Shown here: one piece after another, positions 47,551 to 56,275 of the stretch
How positions within the stretch are numbered: the first letter of the stretch is position 1
Layout: each line of letters opens with the position of its first letter
Assembly: GCA_036346225.1 (NCBI GenBank)
Contig: JARFIW010001257.1
Span: 92,001-156,000, forward strand
Source: Platerodrilus igneus
Lineage: Eukaryota > Arthropoda > Insecta > Coleoptera > Lycidae
Direction: 5' to 3'
DNA: 64,000 nucleotides
Translations under genes and position numbers: made by a program
The notes under the pieces: generated by a model
Databases searched by the model: none
Seen by the model: only the letters and a program-made list of their open reading frames with translations
What the model was told of the DNA's origin: nothing

Positions 47551-47668
47551 GAATGACGCCGAATTGGGACGTATTATTGAATGGAAGAGTAGAGAACGAT
47601 GACCAGCTTGGGAAGAAATTAGTATTTCAAGTGTGAGCCTGTAGCCATACTGGGCACAATGGGAGTCC

Positions 47669-49110
47669 TTGGTGATTGAAAATAGAATCTTGAAACGACG
47701 CCTGGAGTGTGAAGGTGGCACTGAGAGACGACTTCAAGTGATAGTGCCGAGAAGCAGAGTGCCAGAAGTGTTGCGGCACTTGCACGATGGTATTTCCGGA
47801 GGGCACTTTGGCGTGAAAAGAACTCTTGAAAGAGTGAGAGAAAGATTCTATTGGGTGAACGGCAAGGAAGATGTGAAGGAGTGGTGCCCGAAATGTAAGT
47901 TGTGTGCCTCTGGAAATGGCCGGGTCACAAAATGGAAAGCACCAATGAGACAGTATAACATAGGGAATCCTTTTGAGAGGATGGCCATTGATATAGCTGG
48001 TCCGTTTCCTAAGTCAGAGAAAGGAAATAAATGCGTCTTGGTTGCAATGGATTATTTTACCAAATGGCTAGAGACGTATGCTATACCTAACCAAGAAGCC
48101 GAAACGGTTGCAGATGTACTAGTGAGGGAGTTGTTTTGTCACTCTGGAATTCCGTTGGAATTACACTCCGGTCAACGTCGGAACTTTGAATCAGCGTTGT
48201 TTCAGAACGTCTGCCAGCATCTTGGAATCAGGAAGACTAGAACCACGCAACTTCATCCTCAATCGGATGGAATGGTTGAAAGAATTAACAGTACGTTAGG
48301 AAAGTACCTAGCCAAAGTTGTCTCCGAATATCAACGGTACTGGGACCAATATTTACATTTGTTCCTACTGATGTACCGATCTTCGCTACATGACAGCACA
48401 GGATACTCTCCCACTTGTGAGATGTTGGTACGTGAATTGCGGCTACCATGTGATCTTCAGTTTGAATTTAAACCTGTAGAAGAGGTTGCACGTGAAGAAT
48501 ACGTTAGTAAGCCTTGCGAAAGATCAAATAGCATTCATGAAAAGTCCGAAAGAATATCCAGGCGGCAAGCGATCAAATGAAATCAGGCAGCTCTGTGGCG
48601 TAGTGGTATGTGTGTGACTACTACGCCCAAGGTCCCAAGTTCGAATCCCAACACGGACCGCTTGAAAAATGTTAGGCGAGCATTTTTCACAAAAATACAC
48701 CCTCATTCGGATGAGAGGTAAAATGGAGGTCCTGTGTGTGAGTGTTGTCACACACGTTGAATATTCCTACCTTGCTTGGAACAGCAAGGGTTCAGCAAAA
48801 TTCCAAATTTTCCAGGTAAAAAAACTCGCTTCCTGGCCAATGTAGTACCTTTGGGTGGAGCATTGGAAAATCACATGTTTGATCGAATGAAATCACAATA
48901 TGACACGAGAGCATAAAAAGGTGGTAACCAACTTGGAAATTTAGTGTGGTTGTACAATCCACAAAGAAAACGCGGATTGTCGCCAAAATTACAAAGACAA
49001 TGAAAATACCCGTACGAAGTGTTAAAAAGAGTTAAGGATGTAGTGTACCAGATCAGAAGATCTCTCCCCGTGGTAAACCAAAAGTGGTACACTTTGACCG
49101 TTTAACATCT
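47669..49110 (+). pseudogene. Gypsy-2 integrase (split by SINE)
   Basis: Zinc-binding HHCC region: HLHDGISGGHFGVKRTLERV and CPKCKLCASG. Catalytic core: the first Asp in MAIDIAGPFPKS; the second position reads LHSGQRRNFES, where Asp is Gly; the Glu in GMVERINSTLGKYL. MYRSSLHDSTGYSP and 'LR-PCDL' follow. A SINE interrupts the C-terminal region at 48586-48880. Beyond it, frames resume with SQYDTRA, LVWLYNPQRKRGLSPKL, YEVLKRVKDVVYQI and GKPKVVHFDRL. Substitution of one catalytic Asp and frameshifts make it inactive. Confidence 0.9.
48586..48880 (+). mobile_element. SINE family A, full copy in integrase
   Basis: A 295-bp tRNA-derived SINE. The A-box-like TGGCGTAGTGG and B-box-like GTTCGAATCCC stand at pol III spacing. 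Three hairpins follow: GAAAAATG/CATTTTTC, CTCAT-TCGG-ATGAG, and CCAATG/CATTGG in the 3' part. It ends GGAAAATCACATGTTT. It is flanked by a 15-bp target duplication with one mismatch (GATCAAATGAAATCA at 48571-48585; GATCGAATGAAATCA at 48881-48895), which proves insertion by retrotransposition into the Gypsy element. Confidence 0.95.
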
Positions 49111-49235
49111 TACGCTGGCAACAACCAGGAAGACTCGAGTAATGAAAATTGTATTTGAAGAGTTATTAATCGTGAGCCAAATGTAGATTTTGTGAGTTTC
49201 ATGACGGCGTATGTGGTACCGCTAAGGCGAGATTG

Positions 49236-49764
49236 GGCGTTGATGTTGAAATACAGCAAGATCTGTTTAGAGCACCAGAAGGGTATTCTTTTGCACATTG
49301 CGTAGATCAAGATCTGCAAATGTCGAGGAATAGCTGTTGTTTTCAAGAAAAGGTTTGGATGTGTGGATAAATTAGTACAACAGCAACCAACGGTAGGAAA
49401 AGCTTTGGTTCTTCTGGATGGAAATTGTTATGTTTACTATCTGGTCACCAAAAATTCTTTAAGGCAGAGACCTAGTTATGGACATCTGTGGGAGGCTTTG
49501 CTGAGTCTTAAGGCTCAGATGATGGAAAATGGAGTAACGAGACTAGCGGTGCCCAAGCTAGGCTATGGACTGAATCGCTTAGATTGGAGAATAGTTCGAA
49601 ATATGCTAGAAGTAGTTTTCAGTGAACCAACATCCAGGTCCTTGTTTGTTACTGTCAACTGGTTGCCTATCAAGACCAAGCAAAGAGTTGACTGTTATTT
49701 CCAACGATGTGGTGGATGCACTAGAGAAGATAGCTGCCAATACCGTCATCAGTCATCAAATTAA
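49236..49764 (+). pseudogene. Macro domain (OARD1/TARG1-like) of Gypsy-2
   Basis: A macro domain of the type that removes ADP-ribose from acidic residues or deacetylates O-acetyl-ADP-ribose. The first part (49236-49326) reads QQDLFRAPEGYSFAHCVDQD, then MSR. A one-base shift at about 49326 leads to GIAVVFKKRFG, DGNCYVYYLVTKN, PSYGHLWEALLSLK, GVTRLAVPKLGYGLNRLDW and MLEVVF. These are the consecutive blocks of OARD1/TARG1. The Lys equivalent to catalytic K84 (in YLVTK) is kept, while the position of D125 is Asn (GLN in place of GLD). A tail with CYFQRCGGCTREDSCQYRH follows. The gene lies after integrase and about 50 bp before the polypurine tract, so it belongs to the retrotransposon. It also differs from a host copy in having no introns here. 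Confidence 0.87.
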
Positions 49765-49802
49765 CGTCAAAATGTTTTTACAGTTATGGGATGTAACGGT
49801 TT

Positions 49803-49816
49803 TAAAGAGGGGGTAC
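49803..49816 (+). promoter_or_regulatory. Polypurine tract of Gypsy-2
   Basis: TAAAGAGGGGGTAC lies immediately upstream of the 3' LTR start TGTTACGAAC. It is the expected primer for plus-strand synthesis. Confidence 0.85.
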
Positions 49817-50018
49817 TGTTACGAACTATTAGGCAACCCGTTAAACACGCAAGTTGCATAACCGAAGTGTATTCTACAGAAGTCTAGAACATTGTGCAAA
49901 CACCAGACTATGAATCATCTAGTTAATTTTAGGGTGTATATAAGATCGGTGATCAATGTACATCATTTTGTCTATATCCAAATGTCGTATATATCACATT
50001 GTGTATAGTTAGTTGGTT
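49817..50018 (+). repeat. Gypsy-2 3' LTR, truncated
   Basis: Begins TGTTACGAACTATTAGGCAACC and follows the 5' LTR to GTTAGTTGGTT, including TATATAAGATCGG. It then breaks directly into SINE family B sequence, so about 60% of the LTR is missing. Confidence 0.88.
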
Positions 50019-50085
50019 CAAGTCCTGTCCAAGACCTTATATATTCTTTCTTTCAATTACTAGCTCGATTTGAAATGATATATAA
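50015..50085 (+). mobile_element. SINE family B fragment
   Basis: GGTTCAAGTCCTGTCCAAG (tRNA-like B box and acceptor part), then TTTCAATTACTAGCTCGATT and TGAAATGAT. It matches, in reverse, the copies at 61930-62470. The join with the LTR falls inside the shared GGTT, so it may reflect recombination. Confidence 0.75.
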
Positions 50086-50140
50086 CTGTATTAATGTATT
50101 AGATGTTTATTTATCCATTTTTCCTTAACAAGATTTATAG

Positions 50141-50545
50141 CTTTCATTTATCATCACAAGCTTTTTTGGAGTTGGAAACATGGCCAGCTTAAACTCCTTT
50201 AATCCAACATGGGTTCGCTGCTTTGTTACTATTTTTAGTCCCTTTACAATGGCTGCCCTTATAATAACAAAACTAATTCTTCCATTTTTAATTGTACTTG
50301 TAGCATTTAAAAATATTGTCATGGTTACATTTTCCCAAATTCGTAACTGCTTTTTAATTATTTCCTTATTTTGCAATTTAATGGTATTACGTTTTTTCTT
50401 TCTTGTTAAAGATGAAGGTTCATGGTTAGAAATTGGTCTAAGTCTCTCAAGATTTATTGTTGTTACTGTTACTACACTTGCAATAATGCTTCTGTATGGT
50501 ATTGCTGATTTTTATTGCACCGGGACATTTAATTTCAAATCATGA
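50141..50545 (+). CDS. PIGN: PIGN terminal exon
   Basis: A 405-bp last exon, phase 0, after acceptor ACAAGATTTATAG, ending with TGA at 50543-50545. It reads LSFIITSFFGVGNMASLNSF, then FVTIFSPFTMAALIITKLI, FFFLVKDEGSWLEIGLSLSRF and a hydrophilic end TGTFNFKS. The 'FFGTGN-ASINSFDP' and 'FFFLVKD-GSWLDIG-SISH' stretches are hallmarks of the PIGN C-terminus. About four membrane segments are visible. The frame is intact and free of stops, consistent with a functional host gene. A start codon inside (50180) is not the gene start. Confidence 0.93.
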   Translation, partial: LSFIITSFFGVGNMASLNSFNPTWVRCFVTIFSPFTMAALIITKLILPFLIVLVAFKNIVMVTFSQIRNCFLIISLFCNLMVLRFFFLVKDEGSWLEIGLSLSRFIVVTVTTLAIMLLYGIADFYCTGTFNFKS

Positions 50546-51794
50546 TCAATGGTTAAATTTAATGTTTGACTTTTTGATTTATATTTCATTTTTTAATGTT
50601 ACTAAAGTTTTGAGTTCTTACTTTATTAGTATTCAAACTATTTAATAATCTTTTATTCAGTATTAATGTTACATGTTCAAGTTAATTTTATGAGTTACAA
50701 ATTATATTTTCAACACCTCCATTTAAAATTTATTGTGCTGTAAGTACAATATTTGTGACTGTTCTGTTTATGTTCGTTTAGTTGGAGGCTGTGAATATAC
50801 TTATCAGTATTTACGGTGCCATTTAATGTAGTTTAAGGCGATATTTGAATGCAACTTTGACCTAATTTAAACTGTACATCATGCACATATGTGTATGCTT
50901 AAACATACTCACACGTACACATACATGCATAAATATGCACATATATGCACTCATGTGCATACATATATACAGAATAGATGTGATTAGCTCTCTTACTATA
51001 TACACATAACACGTGTACATTCACATACATGCATACACTTACATGTTCTTCAGACATACACAACCATGCACACACATACACTTTATACCACACCACATAT
51101 ACACACACTGCACATGCACATATCACACACACATCCACACATATGGAAGCGTATACACATGCTAATGTATGCGCATATGCATACACTTGGTAATGTATGC
51201 ACAGGTGCATTCACATGCACATGTGGACACACATGTACAACACATATGTGCATGCACACGTATTTACATAAATATTTAGCATTTGTATATATAGTATAAG
51301 TTGTTAGTTAATAAGTTTTAATGATATATTAATTTCAATGGGTGCAAATGGTTTTACAGGAATGATTTTCCTTAGAAATAAAAATTTGTTGAATAAATTA
51401 ATCTTGTTTTTAGACGTACGGCATACTTTTGTATTCTATTTATTTGTTTAGGTGTTTTTGCTGAAATGTTCCCTTAGAAATAAAAATTTGTTGAATAAGT
51501 TAATTTTGTTTCTAGATGTAGCAGTATGGCATACTTTTGGATTCTATTTATTTGGTTAGGTGGTTCTGTTCTTTATTAACGAAGTCCAAAAGTGATTGTA
51601 TTTCTGTTTTATAATAAAATTTTGTTCTGCATTTTATTATTGTTTGTTTGAGTTTTTATAAATCTAATGCAGTGGTGCTATTTTTCAACTACTTTACTTT
51701 ATAAAATGAAGGTATGATTTAAGAGGGTTTAAAGTTGTACAGATGTTACTCCAAATAATAAAGCATAAATTGATGAGTGGCAGCTTTTTGCTTT
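50546..51794. other. PIGN 3' side and simple repeats
   Basis: Contains the likely 3' UTR (several AATAAA-like sites, none decisive), a CACATATG-type simple tract at about 50885-51270, and a direct duplication of about 100 bp (51367-51458 and 51472-51570) marked by CCTTAGAAATAAAAATTTG. No further gene is seen. Confidence 0.6.
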
Positions 51795-52455
51795 CACTCC
51801 TGAATCGTATGTAGTTTGCATATATTCTAAAATGTTAAGAACAACACTTCAGACTAAGATTTATTTAATGATTGTGGGTTTTGTGTATTTGTAGGTTTCA
51901 GTATCTAGTCGGAGTGTATTCGAGCTACATCAATTTAGTAAGTATGTATATATGATTAGTATTAATTACTTGCTGCATCAACACAAATCATTATTAATTA
52001 CAGTGGTTAAACCCACTTAGTTTGTTATCCTAAATTATGTGGAAATATTTTAGGGGGTGTATACTTGCATATTTCTTTAGTTTCCAAAACACCCTCTGAT
52101 TTGTTTGTTACTAGACAAGTAGAATTAAAGATGGGAGTAGAGGATAGATGTTTCGCCCTTACAATTAAGTTTTGTTTTGCTATTCAAATTATTAGAAATT
52201 ATTTATTATAGTCATATTTTAAGTGTGTTTTTTGTTTAATTATTATTGCACGTACAGGTGCTTGACGAAAAAGGGGAAGTGGTTGGTATGTATGGTCGTT
52301 TCGTCTTTTAGACCCCCATAATCTCTGAATAGGTTTAGCGTGGCATTCGTTTTCTTGCTTCTTCTATTCCCTTTCTTTGTTACCCCATAATGCGGGCGAG
52401 CATTTCGATCTGTTCTTACTGGTTTGCTCGTGTTGGGGGTAACAGGTGCTTGATT
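51795..52455 (+). repeat. Dispersed ~700-bp repeat, copy 2
   Basis: Same family and orientation as 15505-16190, about 36 kb downstream. The two copies bracket the recognised PIGN exons. Confidence 0.7.
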
Positions 52456-52596
52456 AATATGTGTTTTGGGTTTGGACTGTGTCACATTAAAAACTAAAGA
52501 AGACCACTAAAATATCAAATTTTATTTTCCTATAGACTGCAAACAGCCTTCAAGCCTCAGATGTATATAACTTACTTGCTGCTGTGGTATTGCATG

Positions 52597-52905
52597 TAGG
52601 CGGCTCTGTGGCTTAGTTGGTTTGCATGTAACTACTAAGCCCAAGGTTCTGGGTATCATTCCTGACATGGACCACTTGAAAAATGTTAGGTAAGCATTTT
52701 TCACAAAAGTATGTGAGATAAGATGTAGGTCCTATTGCGCGCATGTGTGTGTGTGTGTGTGTGTGCATATTATTATGCACGTTAATGATCGTTACCTGGC
52801 TTGGAACAGCAAAGGTTCAGTAAAATAAAAAATTTCCAGGTAAAGAAAACTGGTTTTCTGGCTAATGTAGTATCTTTTGGTGGACCATTGGAAAATCAAA
52901 TGTAG
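52597..52905 (+). mobile_element. SINE family A, older copy
   Basis: GGCTCTGTGGCTTAGTTGG is the A-box region and the B box is degraded. The GAAAAATG/CATTTTTC hairpin is intact. A (TG)n expansion lies in the middle, and the 3' end is ATTGGAAAATCAAATG. It is more diverged than the copy at 48586. Confidence 0.88.
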
Positions 52906-53047
52906 GGTATAGCGTATAGCTGTTTCACAGTAAATTCTTTATTAAAAACCTTTGTAAACCAACCAAATACACAGTTTCATAAAACAAACGTTTAACCTTA
53001 TTTAAAGGGTTAAACATTTCATCTCTGTAGCATCATGGAAAATATCA

Positions 53048-53126
53048 GAAGCGGTCATAGTTCAGTAGAATAAGCATTGCAATCTGTACCTAAACGAGAT
53101 GTGGGTCGAATATGTTTGGATATAGC
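53048..53126 (+). other. tRNA-like sequence (pseudogene or SINE head)
   Basis: ATAGTTCAGTAGAATAAGCA resembles an A box with D-arm, and GTGGGTCGAATATG an imperfect B box with T-arm, about 50 bp apart. Acceptor and anticodon stems do not pair well, so it is not a functional tRNA. Confidence 0.35.
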
Positions 53127-54261
53127 AAAATGTATATGCTAAGAATCCCATCAAAAATGTAACAATTAAAGAAAACACTGACTTTAAAACAGATATATGT
53201 AAACATACATATTATAAAATTGTTTGCAGAAAAAGGTATTGGCACCGTAATTCTAGCTCAATTAGAATATGAAAAGGTTTACTCAGTATGACATAACCCA
53301 ATAGCCAAAACCCCCTACCACTATCATTGAATGTGAAATTTCTAACCTCATTAAATCATTTAATATTTCCAAGGATATTTAAAAGCATATAATACTTCAT
53401 GAATTTAAACCACCATGTTTGTATGGTCTTTCAGGATCCATCAATTGGACATACTTTTCCATCTAATAGTAACCACAATAGATTCACCAACTTACCTGTT
53501 TTGCAAAGTACTTTGCAAACATTTTAAAAGCCTTATGCTGGCAATAGTTTGTTTTATTTTTTGAACACTATTCACTTTATGCACTCTCTTATTTGTCAAT
53601 TTATTTTTCTTGTACTTGTCAAACTTGATCCAACACATATTTACACATCAAGTATACTTATTAATACATTACATCACAGAATACTATCACCTTACAATTA
53701 AACCCCCCCTCCTTACTTAATCTAAATATAGCTAATGAATATCGAGGAAAGTATGCAAGTAACATGTTGAAAGAAGGTAGTGATAAAAAAGCCTCCCTTC
53801 CTCTCCAAAAGAGATATAGAACACTTTGAGATAGGGATACTTAAAGAGTACTTCCATATACTAATTACATACACCAGAGAAAAAAGCACTATAAATATTT
53901 ATATAGCTATGATGTTTGGTAAAACTATCCTGATGTTGGGCGTCACAAATGATGGTGTGAATATTTGGATGCAGCTGTCCCGACCAATATAAGGATACAA
54001 TGGATGCTTGCTTAATAGAAAATGTGTACTCTTACCTTACTTGGTCTGTTTCCTCTTTTGCTAGCTCAGTGACAAATATGCTGTGGATTTTATGAAAATG
54101 AAGTTAAACAAGGAAATCTCAAGAAACATTTATTAACAATCCTCAATACATTCAGGAACATATTACACACATTATCCAAGTAATCGACTTCACACGTAGA
54201 TACAAATAAAGTTTATAAATGCAATTGTTTGCGTGATTCTATTCTAAATACTACACACCTA
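53127..54261. other. Unassigned AT-rich sequence
   Basis: No motif or repeat recognised; the small frame at 53780-53992 is not family-like. Confidence 0.45.
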
Positions 54262-55885
54262 TCTGATGCAAGTTTCTAGGAGTTCCTTATTTGATTACCT
54301 CATTAGCGCGATCCACTTATTAGTGACGTGCGCTGCCCGTCTTTCTCTAACGCATATAAGGTTAATGGTCGTTGCATCCAATCATGTAGTAATGCAAAAG
54401 ATGATAAATAATTCTTATCAATTTTATGGGCTCTTTAATTGTCCTTCCCTTCTTAGAGTAAATGTTTTGTTTATTTTAATGAGTTTAAACCGTATTTCTT
54501 ATTAACTAATGTATTCTTCCGAAAATTCCTTTTTAATCTCATCTATTCCAGAGAATTCTTTATTTAAAATGAATTTTTATAATACAAAAGTTAATTTATA
54601 TGATTAATTTAAAGCTTGATAATGCAAAAGAGGTATATTTCTATAGAAAATATTTGTTTTCACGGTAAAACGTGTTTTAATGCAAAATTAAGATTAAAGC
54701 GTTTGTTTTTAACAAGGTTGATTGTAGTTTTTGATGCAAAATGCGTAAAGCTAACACTATTCTATACTGTTTACAGAAAATGAAGAGCATTTTTATATGC
54801 ATCAGAAATGTATTGATAATTAATAAGTGAAAATAAATGGCTTCGTATTTATTTTAGAGTGATTAGTTACAAGCACGGTTTAAAATTGCTATGTATTTAC
54901 AATACGATTATTATACAGGGTGTATTTATATGCACGGACTTGCATTATTCACTTTGCAAAAAGTAAGCTTGTATTATACAGAGTGTAACTATGAGTTTTC
55001 GAAAATTTCTATTTTCCGTATTCTTCAGTGACCCCTTATCACGTCAATATATATTGACGTGATATGGGGTCACTGAAAAAACGTAAATTTCCGTAAATTT
55101 ATGGTTACGCCCTATTGGTGCAGGCGTGCTTTTACTCATTGAGGTACAAGCGGAAAATCAACTTGTCCGTGTATAAATAATCACCCTGTATGATATAAGC
55201 GTATTGTAAATAAATAGCAAGTAACGTAAGTTGTATATATATAAAAATAATTAATTGTAAGATACCGTAAAACGCATTCAATACCAACGCAAATCGGTCG
55301 TTTTAAGATAAATACAAAGCCATTTATTTTCACTTATTAATTATCAATATACTTTTGATGAAAATGCTTTTGATTTGCTGTAAATAGCGTAGAATAATAC
55401 TAGCTTTATGCATTTAGCATAAAAAACTACAATCTTTTAAAAAAACCCATTCTAACCTTAATAGGTGTATTAAAAACACGTTTTGATGTTAAAACCAAAT
55501 ATGCCTATAAAATGCAACCTCTTTTGCATTAAAAAGCAATTAAAGTTTAAATTAATTACCCTGTGGATTACAGAAATCTACTTTAAATAATTTTATAAAA
55601 TATTAGGAATATAAAGAGATGAGTCATCAGTATTTAAAACTACATAAATATCTAATGAAACATTTATTCCAAGAAGCGGCAGGAACACAAAAACCCACAA
55701 AATCCATGAAATATCTGCTAAAACTGATTATCTTTCGCATTAGTATGCGACGCCACAATAATCGTATATGTCTTAAACAACGACAAACAGCGCGCGTCAC
55801 GAATAAGTGAAACGAGATTACGAGGTAATAAATGCCGCGATTTTAGACACTGAGTTTTTCTGTGTAACCTTGCATCAGAATGTTC
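54262..55885. repeat. 1.6-kb near-palindrome (fold-back)
   Basis: The whole region is one inverted repeat centred between 55050 and 55051. The core 55021-55080 is palindromic with two mismatched pairs (ACGTCAATAT facing ATATTGACGT, then CACG/CGTG, GACCCC/GGGGTC). Further out the arms still align. ATACAGGGTG...CACGGAC at 54915 faces its complement near 55190. GATAATTAATAAGTGAAAAT at 54813 faces its complement near 55335. AATGCAAAAGAGG near 54635 faces CCTCTTTTGCATT near 55520. The CTGATGCAAG at 54270 faces CTTGCATCAG near 55870. Identity falls from about 95% at the centre to about 70% at the edges by eye. No coding sequence. Confidence 0.85.
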
Positions 55886-55937
55886 CATACTATTCTACTA
55901 CTTTCTGGAAATAGATAATTTGAATATATAAGGAAAG

Positions 55938-56040
55938 CGTTTCCCAATTTTTCTTTATGACTGATAATGCTAATTTAATTGGGATATTCGTAAAAAGAGA
56001 TATGACATCTAAAGATATTAATATAAAATTTTTTGGTACG
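55938..56040 (-). repeat. Inverted duplicate of PLE RT segment
   Basis: Reverse complement of about 56452-56555 (landmarks TTTTTCTTTATGACTGATAA, AATTGGGATATTCGT and AAGATATTAATATAAAATTT), nearly identical where compared. It sits head-to-head with the main copy. Confidence 0.9.
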
Positions 56041-56219
56041 TATATATTATATTAACAAAATGCATGACTTGCTAAACGATACATCTACTTATAAAATAGA
56101 AAAATATGACCCTACAAACAAAATTCAAATGGAAATGAATAGTCTCATAAATAGCTGGGCAAAAAAAGAAATATATATCTATAGAAATAAAAATAAATTA
56201 GTCTGCCATAACGGCCATG

Positions 56220-56275
<56 letters not shown>

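Larger units (their letters stand above)
41909..50018 (+). mobile_element. Ty3/Gypsy retrotransposon with macro domain
   Basis: A plus-strand LTR retrotransposon with 5' LTR (41909 to about 42435), gag, protease, reverse transcriptase, RNase H, integrase, a macro domain, polypurine tract and a truncated 3' LTR (49817-50018). It is disrupted by an unclassified insertion of about 1.6 kb in the RT and by a SINE in the integrase. Every coding module carries frameshifts or stops. No envelope-like gene is seen. It lies in the sense direction inside the last PIGN intron. Confidence 0.92.
24892..50140 (+). other. PIGN: PIGN last intron, 25.2 kb, TE-filled
   Basis: Donor GTATCC, acceptor ACAAGATTTATAG. 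It contains, in order, a TG-rich tract, an RTE relic, RTE copy 2, a Gypsy three-LTR cluster (minus), a DDE transposon, a second Gypsy element with a macro domain (plus) and SINE copies. Stretches 24892-25180 and 25320-26840 hold nothing else I can recognise. Confidence 0.75.
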
